Source: Streptomyces natalensis ATCC 27448 (lineage in GTDB: Bacteria > Actinomycetota > Actinomycetes > Streptomycetales > Streptomycetaceae). From it: DNA of 47,672 bases. Positions within the stretch are counted from its first letter, which is position 1. Each line of letters opens with the position of its first letter. A program made the position numbers and the translations under genes. The stretch spans positions 1 through 47,672 of the forward strand of contig NZ_JRKI01000036.1 of assembly GCF_000935125.1 (NCBI RefSeq), written 5' to 3'. Below are positions 39,481 through 47,672 of the stretch, in pieces. A model generated the notes under the pieces. It was not told where the DNA came from, made no database searches, and saw only the letters and a program-made list of their open reading frames with translations.

Positions 39481-40296
39481 ATGACCGACCCGGCCATGAC
39501 AGACCCGGCGGCCCCTCCCGTCATCGACCTCAACGCCGACCTCGCAGAAGGCTTCGGCCGCTGGCAGCTCACCGACGACGACGCCCTGCTGTCCGTCGTC
39601 ACCAGCGCCAATGTCGCCTGCGGCTTCCACGCGGGCGATCCCTCGACGATGCGCCGGGTGTGCGAGCGGGCCGCCGAGCGCGGTGTGGTGATCGGCGCCC
39701 AGGTCTCCTACCGGGACCTGGCCGGGTTCGGCCGCCGCGCGATGGAGGTGCCGCCGGACGAGCTGGCCGATGAAATCACGTACCAGATCGGCGCGTTGGA
39801 GGTCTTCGCCCGCGCCGCCGGGGCCCGCGTCGGCTATGTCAAACCGCATGGCGCGCTCTACAACCGCTGTGTGCACGACGAGGAACAGGCCGCCGCGGTC
39901 ATCGCCGGCATCCGCGCCGCGGGCGACGCGCTGCCCGTCCTCGGCCTCCCCGGCTCCCAGCTGCACCGGGCCGCCCGGGACGCCCGCCTCCCGGTCGTCC
40001 CCGAGGCGTTCGCCGACCGCGCCTACACCGCCCGGGGCACCCTCGTCCCGCGCCGCGAGCCGGGCGCCGTGATCCACGACGGGGACGAGGTCGTCAAGCG
40101 CGCCCTCGGGATGGCCCGCGACCGTACGGTCACCACGATCGACGGGCAGCAGCACGCGATCACGGCCCGCTCCCTGTGTCTGCACGGGGACACGCCGGGC
40201 GCCGCCGTCCTCGCCCGGCGGGTACGGGCCGAGCTCACCGCGGCCGGGGTGCATGTCCGCAGCTTCACGCCGGGCGCCGCCGGGGGCGCGGCATGA
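39481..40296 (+). CDS. pxpA: 5-oxoprolinase subunit A (LamB/YcsF family)
   Basis: Subunit of the prokaryotic ATP-dependent 5-oxoprolinase PxpABC, which opens 5-oxoproline to glutamate. The 271-residue protein shows DLNADLAEGFGRWQLTDDDALLSVVTSANVACGFHAGD, cut here to its motifs DLNADLAEGFG and ACGFHAGDPSTM. Further marks are YVKPHGALYN and ITARSLCLHGDTPGA. ATG 39481 is chosen; GTG 39439 and ATG 39496 are also in frame and no ribosome site decides. Its TGA overlaps the pxpB ATG. Confidence 0.93.
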   Translation: MTDPAMTDPAAPPVIDLNADLAEGFGRWQLTDDDALLSVVTSANVACGFHAGDPSTMRRVCERAAERGVVIGAQVSYRDLAGFGRRAMEVPPDELADEITYQIGALEVFARAAGARVGYVKPHGALYNRCVHDEEQAAAVIAGIRAAGDALPVLGLPGSQLHRAARDARLPVVPEAFADRAYTARGTLVPRREPGAVIHDGDEVVKRALGMARDRTVTTIDGQQHAITARSLCLHGDTPGAAVLARRVRAELTAAGVHVRSFTPGAAGGAA

Positions 40297-40943
40297 GACC
40301 GCTGCCCGTAGGCGAGCACGGGCTGCTCATCGAACTGGACAGCGCCGAGCAGGTCGAGGCGCTGCACGCCGAGCTGCTGCGGCGCGCCGCCGACGGCACG
40401 CTGCCACCGGTGGGCGAGATGGTGCCGGCCGCCCGTACGGTCCTCCTCGACGGCCTCGCCGATCCGCGCGGCCTCGCCGCCGCACTGGCCACGTGGGACG
40501 TCCCCCCGCTCGCCGCCGCCGACCGCCCCACCGTCACGATTCCGGTCCGTTACGACGGCCCCGATCTCGCCGATGTGGCCGCCCTGTGGGACGTCACCCC
40601 CGACGAGGTCGTCCGTCTGCACTCCGGCACCGCCTTCCACGTCGCCTTCTGCGGCTTCGCGCCCGGCTTCGGCTATCTGACCGGCCTGCCCCGGCAGCTG
40701 CACGTCCCTCGCCGGGCCACCCCCCGCACCAGGGTCCCGGTCGGCGCGGTTGCGCTCGCGGGCCCGTACACCGGCGTCTATCCGCGCTCCTCCCCCGGTG
40801 GCTGGCAGCTCATCGGCACCACCGACACCGTCCTGTGGGACCCCGCCCGCGAACCGGCGGCCCTGCTCGCCCCGGGCACCCGCGTCCGCTTCGTCCCCCA
40901 GGAGCACGCAGGCCCCCACGTACCCCAGGAGCCCGCCGCATGA
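40293..40943 (+). CDS. pxpB: 5-oxoprolinase subunit B (KipI-like)
   Basis: A 216-residue subunit, homologous to Bacillus KipI, that works with PxpC. Motifs: the N-terminal GEHGLLIELDS, TIPVRYDGPDLADVAAL and the strongly conserved FCGFAPGFGYLTGLP. SSPGGWQLIGTT near the C-terminus is typical of the carboxyltransferase-like fold. ATG 40293 overlaps the pxpA stop and its own TGA overlaps the pxpC ATG (both ATGA), so the three are translationally coupled. Confidence 0.94.
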   Translation: MRPLPVGEHGLLIELDSAEQVEALHAELLRRAADGTLPPVGEMVPAARTVLLDGLADPRGLAAALATWDVPPLAAADRPTVTIPVRYDGPDLADVAALWDVTPDEVVRLHSGTAFHVAFCGFAPGFGYLTGLPRQLHVPRRATPRTRVPVGAVALAGPYTGVYPRSSPGGWQLIGTTDTVLWDPAREPAALLAPGTRVRFVPQEHAGPHVPQEPAA

Positions 40944-41845
40944 CCGACCGCGCCGTGTCGGTCGTACGGGCCGGAGCGCTCACCACCGTGCAGGACCTGG
41001 GCCGTCCCGGCCACGCCCACCTCGGGGTCCCCCGGGCCGGCGCCCTCGACGCGCCCGCGCACCGCTTCGCCAACCGCCTGGTCGGCAACGCCGAAACGGC
41101 CGCCACCCTGGAGACCACGCTGACGGGCTGCGCCCTGCGGGTGCGTACGGCCACCACCGTGGCGGTCACCGGCGCGCCCTGCCCGGTGACGGTCGACGGC
41201 CGTCCCGCCCCCTGGGGCGCACCGGTCCGCGTCCCGGCCGGCGCCGTCCTGGAGGCGGGAGCGGCCACCCACGGCCTGCGCGCCTACCTCGCCTTCGCCG
41301 GCGGCATCGACGCCGAAACGGTCCTCGGCAGCCGCGCCACCGACCTGCTCTCGGGCCTGGGCCCCGCCCCGCTGGCCGACGGTACGGTCCTCCCTCTGGG
41401 CCGCCCGCAGGGCCCGCCCGCCGCCGTGGACGCCGTCCCGCACCCCGGCCCGGCGGCGGAGCTCGTCCTGCCCTTCCTGCCCGGCCCGCGCGACACCTGG
41501 TTCACCGACACCGGCCTGCGCACCCTGATCACCGGCCGCTTCCGCGTCTCCGCGGCTTCCAACCGCATCGGCCTGCGCACCGAGGGCCCGCCCCTGGAAC
41601 GCGCCCGCACCGGCGAACTCCCCAGCGAGGGCATGCCGTTGGGCGCCCTCCAGGTCCCACCCAACGGCCTGCCGGTGCTCTTCCTCCACGACCACCCCAC
41701 CACCGGCGGCTATCCGGTCATCGGCGTGGTCCCCGAACGCCACCTGGCACCCGCCGCCCAGGCCGCGCCGGGGACGCCGGTGCGATTCGTGCGAATGCAC
41801 CGACCACCCGGAGGAGCTGACCGGGCGGACGCGCCGACCAGCTAG
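40940..41845 (+). CDS. pxpC: 5-oxoprolinase subunit C (KipA-like, biotin-dependent carboxyltransferase fold)
   Basis: A 301-residue subunit homologous to KipA and to the allophanate/urea carboxylase carboxyltransferase domain. Motifs: GALTTVQDLGRPGHAHLGVPRAGALD cut to QDLGRPGHAHLGVPRAGALD, LRAYLAFAGGID, FRVSAASNRIGLRTEGP and HPTTGGYPVIGVV. The ATG overlaps the pxpB stop. The TAG stop (41843-41845) is shared base for base with the TAG of the convergent OPLAH-type gene, through the palindrome CTAG at 41842-41845. Confidence 0.94.
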   Translation: MTDRAVSVVRAGALTTVQDLGRPGHAHLGVPRAGALDAPAHRFANRLVGNAETAATLETTLTGCALRVRTATTVAVTGAPCPVTVDGRPAPWGAPVRVPAGAVLEAGAATHGLRAYLAFAGGIDAETVLGSRATDLLSGLGPAPLADGTVLPLGRPQGPPAAVDAVPHPGPAAELVLPFLPGPRDTWFTDTGLRTLITGRFRVSAASNRIGLRTEGPPLERARTGELPSEGMPLGALQVPPNGLPVLFLHDHPTTGGYPVIGVVPERHLAPAAQAAPGTPVRFVRMHRPPGGADRADAPTS

Positions 41846-44800
41846 CCGGTGCCCTCCGCCGGCCCGTACCCGCCCCCGCCCGGTGTACGGATCACCAGCA
41901 CATCGTCCTCCCCCACCTCCGCCGCATCGCAGCCCCCCAGCACCTCGTGCGAACCGTCCGCCCGTTCCACCACGTTGACGCCCAGTGCGCCCGGGGAGCC
42001 GCCCGCCATCCCGTAGGGCGGGACCCTGCGGTGGTTGCTCAGCAGGGCCACCGTCATCGGCTCCAGGAAGCGCAGCCGGCGTTCGGCGCCGCAGCCGCCG
42101 TGCCAGCGTCCGGCGCCGCCGCTGCCGTTGCGGACGGTGAAGCCGTCGACGCGGACGGGGTAGCGCCACTCCAGGACCTCGGGGTCGGTGAGCCGGGAGT
42201 TGGTCATATGGGTCTGCACGGCGTCCGCGCCGTCGAAGCCGTCGCCCGCCCCGGAGCCGCTGGCCACGGTCTCGTAGTACTGCACCCGGTCGTTGCCGAA
42301 GGTGAGGTTGTTCATGGTGCCCGAGCCCTCGGCCTGGATGCCCAGCGCCGCGTACAGGGCGCCGGTGACCGCCTGGGAGGTCTCCACGTTGCCCGCCACC
42401 GTGGCCGCCGGGAACCGGGGCGCGAGCATCGAGCCGGGCGGGATACGGACCTCGACGGGTTTGAGGCAGCCGCTGTTGAGCGGGATGTCCTCGGCGACCA
42501 GGGTGCGGAAGACGTACAGGACCGCCGCCATCACCACCGAGGTGGGGGCGTTGGCGTTACCGGGCTGCTGGGGGGAGGTGCCGGCGAAGTCCAGGACGGC
42601 GCTGCGGGCGGCGCGGTCGACGGTCAGCGCGACATGGATCTGCGCGCCGCTGTCGGTCTCGTAGCGGCAGCTCCCGTCGGACAGCCGCGCGATGATCCGG
42701 CGCACCGAGTCCTCGGCGTTGTCCTGGACGTGCCGCATGTAGGCCCGTACGACCTCCAGGCCGAACTGCTCGGTCATCCTGCGCAGTTCCTCGATGCCCT
42801 TCTCGTTGGCGGCGATCTGGGCGCGCAGATCGGCGATGTTGGCGTCCGGGGCGCGGGAGGGATACGGGCCGGAGGCGAGCAGTTCGCGGGTCTCGCGCTC
42901 GCGCAGCTCTCCGTCGCGCACCAGGAGCCAGTTGTCGAAGAGGACGCCCTCCTCCTGGATCGTGCCGCTGAAGGCGGGCATCGAGCCCGGGGTGATGCCG
43001 CCGATCTCGGCGTGGTGGCCGCGGGAGGCGACCAGGAACAACAGCTCGTCACCGTCCGTTGAGAAGACGGGTGTCACGACGGTGACGTCGGGGAGGTGGG
43101 TGCCGCCGTGGTAAGGGTCGTTGATCGCGTAGACGTCGCCGGGCCGCAGGTCGTCGGCGCGCCGCCGCAGCACCTCCTTGATCGACTCCCCCATCGAACC
43201 CAGATGCACGGGAATGTGCGGGGCGTTGGCGATCAGGTTGCCCTCGGCGTCGAAGAGCGCGCAGGAGAAGTCGAGACGCTCCTTGATGTTGACGGAGTGT
43301 GCGGTGTTCTCCAGGCGGACGCCCATCTGCTCGGCGATGGCCATGAAGAGGCTGTTGAAGACCTCCAGCATGACGGGGTCGGCCTCGGTGCCCACAGCGG
43401 CCGGGCCGCCGCGCTCCCGTACGCGGCTCAGCAGCAGATGACCGCGCTCGGCCACGGCGGCCTGCCAGCCCGGGTCGAGGACGGTGGTGGCGTCCTCCTC
43501 GGCGATGATCGCCGGGCCGGTGAGGGTGTCGCCGGGCCGCAGACCGGTGCGCCCGTGGAGCGGGGTGTCCCGCCAGCGCCCCTGCGCATACATCCGCACG
43601 GTGGCCAGGGGCGTGAGCCCGCCCGCCCGCTCGGTGAACGGGACCTCGTGCCCGGCCGCGCCGCCCGCCGCGCCCAGGGCCTCGACGGACACCGCCTCGG
43701 CCACCAGCGGCTTGTCCATGGTGAAGGCGTAGCGGGCGCGGTGGGCCCGGAGGAAGTCGCCGGCCATGGTGTCGGCGTCGGCCAGGGGGACGCCGATGGT
43801 GGAGTCGGTCCCGGCGTAGCGGATCAGCACCCTGGCGCGCGTGGTGACCGAGGAGTCCGGCACCCCGTCGTCGAGCAGCTCGCGCCGCGTCTGCCGGGCG
43901 AGCGCTTCGCACACCTCGTGCACCCGCTCAAGGGCCCCGGGCCGCCCGAATTCCGCCTCGACGGCCTGTTCGCGCATCGCGGTGGCGTCGGCGACCCCGA
44001 TGCCGTACGCGGACAGGACGCCGGCCAGCGGGGGCACGAGGACGGTGGTGATGCCCAGCGCATCGGCGACCGCGCAGGCGTGCTGGCCGCCCGCGCCGCC
44101 GAAGCTGGTCAGGGTGTAGCGGGTGATGTCGTGCCCGCGCTGGACGGAGATCTTCTTGACCGCGTTGGCCATGTTGAGCACGGCGATGTCCAGGAAGCCG
44201 GCGGCGACGTCCTCGGGGCCCCGGTCGTCCCCGGTGGCGGCGGCGATCTCGGAGGACAGCGCCGCGAACCGGGTCCGGACGGTCCCGGCGTCCAGCGGCC
44301 GGTCGCCGTCGGGGCCGAACACCGCCGGGAAGTGGTCCGGCTGGATGCGGCCGAGCATCACATTGGCGTCGGTGACGGTCAGCGGGCCGCCGCGCCGGTA
44401 GCAGGCCGGTCCCGGGACGGCGCCGGCCGAATCGGGGCCGACGCGGTAGCGGCGCCCGTCGAAGTGCAGGACGGAGCCGCCGCCGGCCGCGACGGTGTGG
44501 ATGTTCATCATCGGGGCGCGCACCCGTACGCCCGCGACCTCGTTGCCGAAGACCCGCTCGAACTCCCCGGCGTAGTGCGACACATCGGTGGACGTCCCGC
44601 CCATGTCGAAGCCGATGATCCGGTCATGGCCGGGCCCTGCCTCGTGGGCGCTGCGCACCATCCCGACGACGCCGCCCGCGGGCCCGGACAGCACCGCGTC
44701 CTTGCCCCGGAAGTGCTCGGCCTCCCGCAGCCCTCCGTTGGACTGGAGGAACATCAGCCGGATGCCCGGCAGTTGGGCCGCGATCTCGTCCACGTACCGC

Positions 44801-45459
44801 CCCAGGATCGGCGACAGATAGGCGTCGACGACGGTGGTGTCCCCGCGCGGCACCAGCTTCATCAGCGGGCTGACCTCGTGCGAGCAGCTGACCTGCGCAA
44901 ACCCCGCCCGCCGGGCCAGCTCGGCGACGGCCTTCTCATGGTCGGCGTGGCGGTAGCCGTGCAGCAGGACGACCGCCGCGCTGCGCAGCCCGTCCGCCCG
45001 GGCGCGGATCAGCGCCGCCCGGACGGTGTCGGTGTCCAGCGGCCGCACGGTCTCCCCGTGCGCACCGATGCGCTCGGGGACCTCGATCACCCGCTCGTAG
45101 AGCGCCTCGGGCAGCACGATCCGCCGGTCGAAGATCCGCGGCCGGTTCTGGTACGCGATCCGCAGCGCGTCCCGGAAGCCCTCGGTGATCAGCAGCACGG
45201 TCGGCTCACCGGTGCGCTCCAGCAGCGCGTTGGTGGCGACGGTGGTGCCCATCTTGACGACGGACACCCGCTCGGCGGGCACCGGTTCGTCCGGCCCCAG
45301 GCCCAGCATCATCCGGATCCCGGCCACCGCGGCGTCCCGGTAGCGCTCGGGGTGGTGCGAGAGCAGTTTGGCCGTGACCAGGCGGCCGTCCGGCCGTCTG
45401 CCGATGACATCCGTGAACGTGCCGCCGCGGTCGATCCAGAACTCCCAGCGTCCGGTCAT
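41842..45459 (-). CDS. ATP-dependent 5-oxoprolinase, OPLAH/HyuA-HyuB fusion type
   Basis: A 1205-residue protein joining a HyuA-like ATPase half (about 1-690) to a HyuB-like half (about 710-1205), the build of eukaryotic OPLAH and bacterial full-length 5-oxoprolinases. Marks: RGGTFTDVIGRRPDG and KMGTTVATNALLERTGE at the N-terminus, FDMGGTSTDVSHYAGEFER, FGGAGGQHACAVADALG, then in the B half DPYHGGTHLPDVTVVTPVF, ASRGHHAEIGGITPGSMP and VRNGSGGAGRWHGG. Opens 5-oxoproline to glutamate with ATP, like PxpABC. A hydantoinase role is possible in principle, but context favours 5-oxoproline. It faces pxpC and shares the CTAG stop; its promoter is in 45460-45555 and carries no copy of the GntR-like operator that I could see. 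Confidence 0.9.
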   Translation of the reverse strand: MTGRWEFWIDRGGTFTDVIGRRPDGRLVTAKLLSHHPERYRDAAVAGIRMMLGLGPDEPVPAERVSVVKMGTTVATNALLERTGEPTVLLITEGFRDALRIAYQNRPRIFDRRIVLPEALYERVIEVPERIGAHGETVRPLDTDTVRAALIRARADGLRSAAVVLLHGYRHADHEKAVAELARRAGFAQVSCSHEVSPLMKLVPRGDTTVVDAYLSPILGRYVDEIAAQLPGIRLMFLQSNGGLREAEHFRGKDAVLSGPAGGVVGMVRSAHEAGPGHDRIIGFDMGGTSTDVSHYAGEFERVFGNEVAGVRVRAPMMNIHTVAAGGGSVLHFDGRRYRVGPDSAGAVPGPACYRRGGPLTVTDANVMLGRIQPDHFPAVFGPDGDRPLDAGTVRTRFAALSSEIAAATGDDRGPEDVAAGFLDIAVLNMANAVKKISVQRGHDITRYTLTSFGGAGGQHACAVADALGITTVLVPPLAGVLSAYGIGVADATAMREQAVEAEFGRPGALERVHEVCEALARQTRRELLDDGVPDSSVTTRARVLIRYAGTDSTIGVPLADADTMAGDFLRAHRARYAFTMDKPLVAEAVSVEALGAAGGAAGHEVPFTERAGGLTPLATVRMYAQGRWRDTPLHGRTGLRPGDTLTGPAIIAEEDATTVLDPGWQAAVAERGHLLLSRVRERGGPAAVGTEADPVMLEVFNSLFMAIAEQMGVRLENTAHSVNIKERLDFSCALFDAEGNLIANAPHIPVHLGSMGESIKEVLRRRADDLRPGDVYAINDPYHGGTHLPDVTVVTPVFSTDGDELLFLVASRGHHAEIGGITPGSMPAFSGTIQEEGVLFDNWLLVRDGELRERETRELLASGPYPSRAPDANIADLRAQIAANEKGIEELRRMTEQFGLEVVRAYMRHVQDNAEDSVRRIIARLSDGSCRYETDSGAQIHVALTVDRAARSAVLDFAGTSPQQPGNANAPTSVVMAAVLYVFRTLVAEDIPLNSGCLKPVEVRIPPGSMLAPRFPAATVAGNVETSQAVTGALYAALGIQAEGSGTMNNLTFGNDRVQYYETVASGSGAGDGFDGADAVQTHMTNSRLTDPEVLEWRYPVRVDGFTVRNGSGGAGRWHGGCGAERRLRFLEPMTVALLSNHRRVPPYGMAGGSPGALGVNVVERADGSHEVLGGCDAAEVGEDDVLVIRTPGGGGYGPAEGTG

Positions 45460-45555
45460 CCGGCCATTGTCGCAGCGGCTTTCGGATCCGGAAGGGCTGC
45501 CGGAGGGTGCGCGTGGCGTGGCCCGGAGCCGTCCCGCCCACGGCCCGGACGCCGC

Positions 45556-46443
45556 TCACCCGGCCGGTGCCGTCGCCCCCTTGGGGTCCGCGAGGGCGGC
45601 CAGTGCGGCGCGCGTGGCGTGGTCGGCGGCCGCGTCCAGGAGGCGGCCGGAACCGGCCAGGCCGTGGCGGCATTCCTGGGCGGCGAGGGCGAGCAGCCCC
45701 GGCAGCAGGTCCGTGCACCGGGCGAGGACCCATCGGGTGCCGCGGGTGGCCATCCACCAGGCGGAGCCGCTACGGGTCGGGGGCCGGCCGTCGAGGGCGA
45801 GCGGGGGCGGCGGCCCCACCGGGTGGCCGGCGGCGGCCAGCCCGGCGTGGAAGCCTCGGGCCAGCAGGCGGTGGCCGCGTTCGCTGGGGTGCAGCCGGTC
45901 CACGCTCCAGCTGGTGCGGTCGGTGACCCAGGGGTGGCCGGCCAGATGCAGATGCAGACCGCCGTAGCGGCGGGAGACCTCGTGGACGACGGTGTTCACC
46001 GCGCGCATCCGCCGGGCCAGGGGGCGGGCCAGCGGCGCGGGCAGTCCCAGCATCCGCCCCGGGTCGGGCAGACAGGCCGTCAGGACCACGGCCCCGTCGG
46101 CGCTGAGCGTGCGATGCGTCAGATCGAGTGCGGCGGCCACCCGCTCTATGGCGAAGGCGGCCCGCAGGGTGTCGTTCGCGCCGACGACCACCGACGCATA
46201 GCGGGGTGCGAGCCGCCGCGCGGCGGGCAGCTGCCGCGCGGCCACATCGGCCGCCAGCGCGCCGCTGCACGCCAGATTGACCAGCGGCACGCCGTCCGGC
46301 CGCTCCCCCAGCGAGTCGGCGAGCAGCGCCGCCCACCCGCGCCAGCCGCCCGCGGGCAGGGGGTCTCCCAGCCCCTCGGTGAGCGAATCGCCCAGCGCCA
46401 CGAATCCGGACCGTTCCCCGGTCCCCCTCGGTATTCCGCTCAC
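45556..46443 (-). CDS. GDSL/SGNH-family hydrolase
   Basis: The 295-residue protein has the SGNH blocks: FVALGDSLTEGLGD (catalytic Ser), NLACSGA, VVVGANDTLR (Asn) and VDRLHPSERGH (Asp and His). It has no signal peptide, so it is likely cytoplasmic. About 75 C-terminal residues after the catalytic core are Ala/Leu/Arg-rich and of unknown role. Its ATG overlaps the glycosyltransferase stop (46440-46443), so the two are coupled. The pairing suggests de-acylation or acylation linked to a glycoconjugate; substrate unknown. Confidence 0.9.
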   Translation of the reverse strand: MSGIPRGTGERSGFVALGDSLTEGLGDPLPAGGWRGWAALLADSLGERPDGVPLVNLACSGALAADVAARQLPAARRLAPRYASVVVGANDTLRAAFAIERVAAALDLTHRTLSADGAVVLTACLPDPGRMLGLPAPLARPLARRMRAVNTVVHEVSRRYGGLHLHLAGHPWVTDRTSWSVDRLHPSERGHRLLARGFHAGLAAAGHPVGPPPPLALDGRPPTRSGSAWWMATRGTRWVLARCTDLLPGLLALAAQECRHGLAGSGRLLDAAADHATRAALAALADPKGATAPAG

Positions 46444-47648
46444 CGCCCGCTCCGTGGGCGCACCGGCGGCTCGGGTACGGCGACCGGCATGCCCGGGAGC
46501 ACCGGCGCCTCGTGCGCGGCCAGGAAGGCCGCGACGGCGGGCCGCCAGCCGTATCCCTCGGCGCGCTGCCGGGCGGCGCCGCGGCGGGCGGCTTCCGGGC
46601 GGGCCAGCACCCGCTGGACGGCGTCGGCGAAGGAAGGGCCGTCGTCCAGAGCCGTATCGCCGCCGCTGTCGACCAGGTGGGCCAGGGCGGAGGCGGCGCT
46701 GGCGACGACCGGGGTGCCGCAGGCGAGCGCCTCCAGGGCGGCGAGGCCGAAGGTTTCGGCCGGGCCCGGGGCCAGGACGACGTCGGCGCTCGCCTGGAGC
46801 GCGGCGAGATGGGCGCGGTCGGCGAGGTGCCCGAGGAAGGCGGCGGGCAGCCGCTCCGCCCGTGCGCGCGCCTCCAGCCGCGCCCGTAGCGGACCGTCAC
46901 CGGCGACCACCAGGGCCGCATCGACGCCGCGGCGGCGCAGGTCCGCCAGCGCGTCCAGCGCCCGCCCCGGCCGCTTCTCCGGGGACAGCCGCGAGCACAT
47001 CAGCATCAGGACGGCGGCCCGTCCCGCACAGCGCCGCCGGAGTTCCGCGCTGCGGCAGTCCGGGTGCCAGGCCGCGAGATCGACGCCGAGCGGCGCCCGC
47101 ACCACATTGCGCGCCCCGACCCGGGTGAACTCCGCCGCCGCCCACTCCGTGGTGCACACGATGCGGCTGTAGGAGTGCGCCGTACGGGAGTTGAGCCGGT
47201 CCGCGGCGGCGCGGGCGACCGCCTTGGGCACACCGCAGGTCTTGAGCACCCCGTCGACGCTCTCGTGCGAGACCATCACCGCGGGGACCCGGGCGCGCCG
47301 CGCCCACTCCCCCGTCCAGCGCAGCGTCGTACGGTCGGAGACCTCCAGCCGGTCGGGGTCCAGCGCGTCCAGTACCCGCCGCAGCCGATGCCGGTCGGCC
47401 AGGACGCGATACCCCCCGGTGGCGGGCACCGCGGGCCCCGGCAGGGTGATCACCCGCCCCTGTTCGGTGCGTTCGTCGGACGTCCCCCGCCCGGCCCCCG
47501 GCACTATCAGCACCGGCTCGTGCCCGGCAGCCGCATACCCGGCGCCGAGTTCGCGCAGCGCGGTCCGCAGCCCGCCCGACGCCGGCGCGACGAAATTGGC
47601 CACCCGTACTATGCGCAGCCCCGCCCCGCGCTCCTGGTGCCTCCTCAT
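46440..47648 (-). CDS. Glycosyltransferase family 4 (GT-B fold)
   Basis: The 402-residue protein has the two Rossmann-like halves of GT4. The N-terminal acceptor half shows VANFVAPASGGLRTALRELG. The C-terminal donor half has CSRLSPEKRPGRALDALADL, VVAGDGPLR and the E-x7-E motif in GPAETFGLAALEALACGTPVV. No signal or membrane segment is seen. Homologues act on phosphatidylinositol or other lipid acceptors, but the acceptor here is unknown. Its ATG at 47648 is preceded within the window by a frame ending ERSEVSA-stop that overlaps it as ATGA. Confidence 0.92.
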   Translation of the reverse strand: MRRHQERGAGLRIVRVANFVAPASGGLRTALRELGAGYAAAGHEPVLIVPGAGRGTSDERTEQGRVITLPGPAVPATGGYRVLADRHRLRRVLDALDPDRLEVSDRTTLRWTGEWARRARVPAVMVSHESVDGVLKTCGVPKAVARAAADRLNSRTAHSYSRIVCTTEWAAAEFTRVGARNVVRAPLGVDLAAWHPDCRSAELRRRCAGRAAVLMLMCSRLSPEKRPGRALDALADLRRRGVDAALVVAGDGPLRARLEARARAERLPAAFLGHLADRAHLAALQASADVVLAPGPAETFGLAALEALACGTPVVASAASALAHLVDSGGDTALDDGPSFADAVQRVLARPEAARRGAARQRAEGYGWRPAVAAFLAAHEAPVLPGMPVAVPEPPVRPRSGR

Positions 47649-47672
47649 GCCGAAACCTCGCTCCGCTCGGCC
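47645..47672 (-). CDS. Micro-ORF fragment (AERSEVSA-stop) overlapping the glycosyltransferase start, cut by window edge
   Basis: Reading into the window on the minus strand gives GCC GAG CGG AGC GAG GTT TCG GCA TGA (AERSEVSA-stop). The TGA overlaps the glycosyltransferase ATG. If the two bases beyond the edge were A and T, this would be a complete nine-residue MAERSEVSA frame; that cannot be seen here. Confidence 0.3.

Noticed and set aside
43096..47172. Very long plus-strand open frame antisense to the OPLAH-type and glycosyltransferase genes
   Set aside because: Gly/Val/Arg-rich shadow of two well-supported minus-strand genes; no domain is recognisable.

Overview
The window is about 72% G+C by eye, with strong third-position G/C bias, GTG as well as ATG starts, many ATGA-type overlaps, one rare TTA codon and a conservon (cvnA-D). 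Together these point to a chromosome-core segment of a Streptomyces or a very close relative. No rRNA, tRNA, CRISPR array, transposase, phage gene or biosynthetic cluster was seen.

Layout, left to right. (1) 370-2569: crr-ptsI, the general phosphotransferase genes, ended by a strong hairpin. (2) 2656-9293: an unrecognised protein, acetoacetyl-CoA synthetase, a GH31 alpha-glycosidase and a secreted VanX-like D-Ala-D-Ala dipeptidase with a TTA codon. (3) 9238-13891 (minus): a four-gene group made of a NrtR-type Nudix regulator, a J-domain/pseudokinase fusion, a vWA protein and a divergent adenylosuccinate-synthetase-like enzyme. It is headed by a perfect 17-bp-arm palindrome. (4) 13976-14382: a non-coding element with about 54-bp imperfect terminal inverted repeats. 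(5) 14435-18704: a degenerate EAL-CBS-GGDEF protein, then glpF-glpK. (6) 18772-25189 (minus): a conservon whose cvnD is separated from cvnA-B-C by an epoxide-hydrolase-like gene and a TetR gene with its own operator. A micro-ORF overlaps the cvnC start. (7) 25474-28555: a small membrane protein, a Rieske ferredoxin, an IclR regulator and a mycothiol-dependent formaldehyde dehydrogenase. (8) 28563-35956 (minus): a three-gene SMC-like ATPase, wHTH protein and kleisin-like set resembling MukBEF/MksBEF/JetABC, with no adjacent nuclease. (9) 36059-45459: a 5-oxoproline locus with pyroglutamyl peptidase, the DUF969/DUF979 membrane pair, a GntR regulator, pxpABC and also a full-length ATP-dependent OPLAH-type 5-oxoprolinase. 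A 16-bp identical GntR-like operator lies at two promoters. (10) 45556-47648 (minus): a GDSL hydrolase and a GT4 glycosyltransferase.

The two best candidates for under-described systems are the SMC/kleisin/wHTH set, with an Asp-Asn Walker B and no nuclease, and the NrtR/J-pseudokinase/vWA/PurA-like group, which I infer to sense or make a nucleotide-type metabolite. The 5-oxoproline locus holds two non-homologous enzymes for one reaction under what looks like one regulator. All functional statements rest on reading motifs and gene order; no database search was run.
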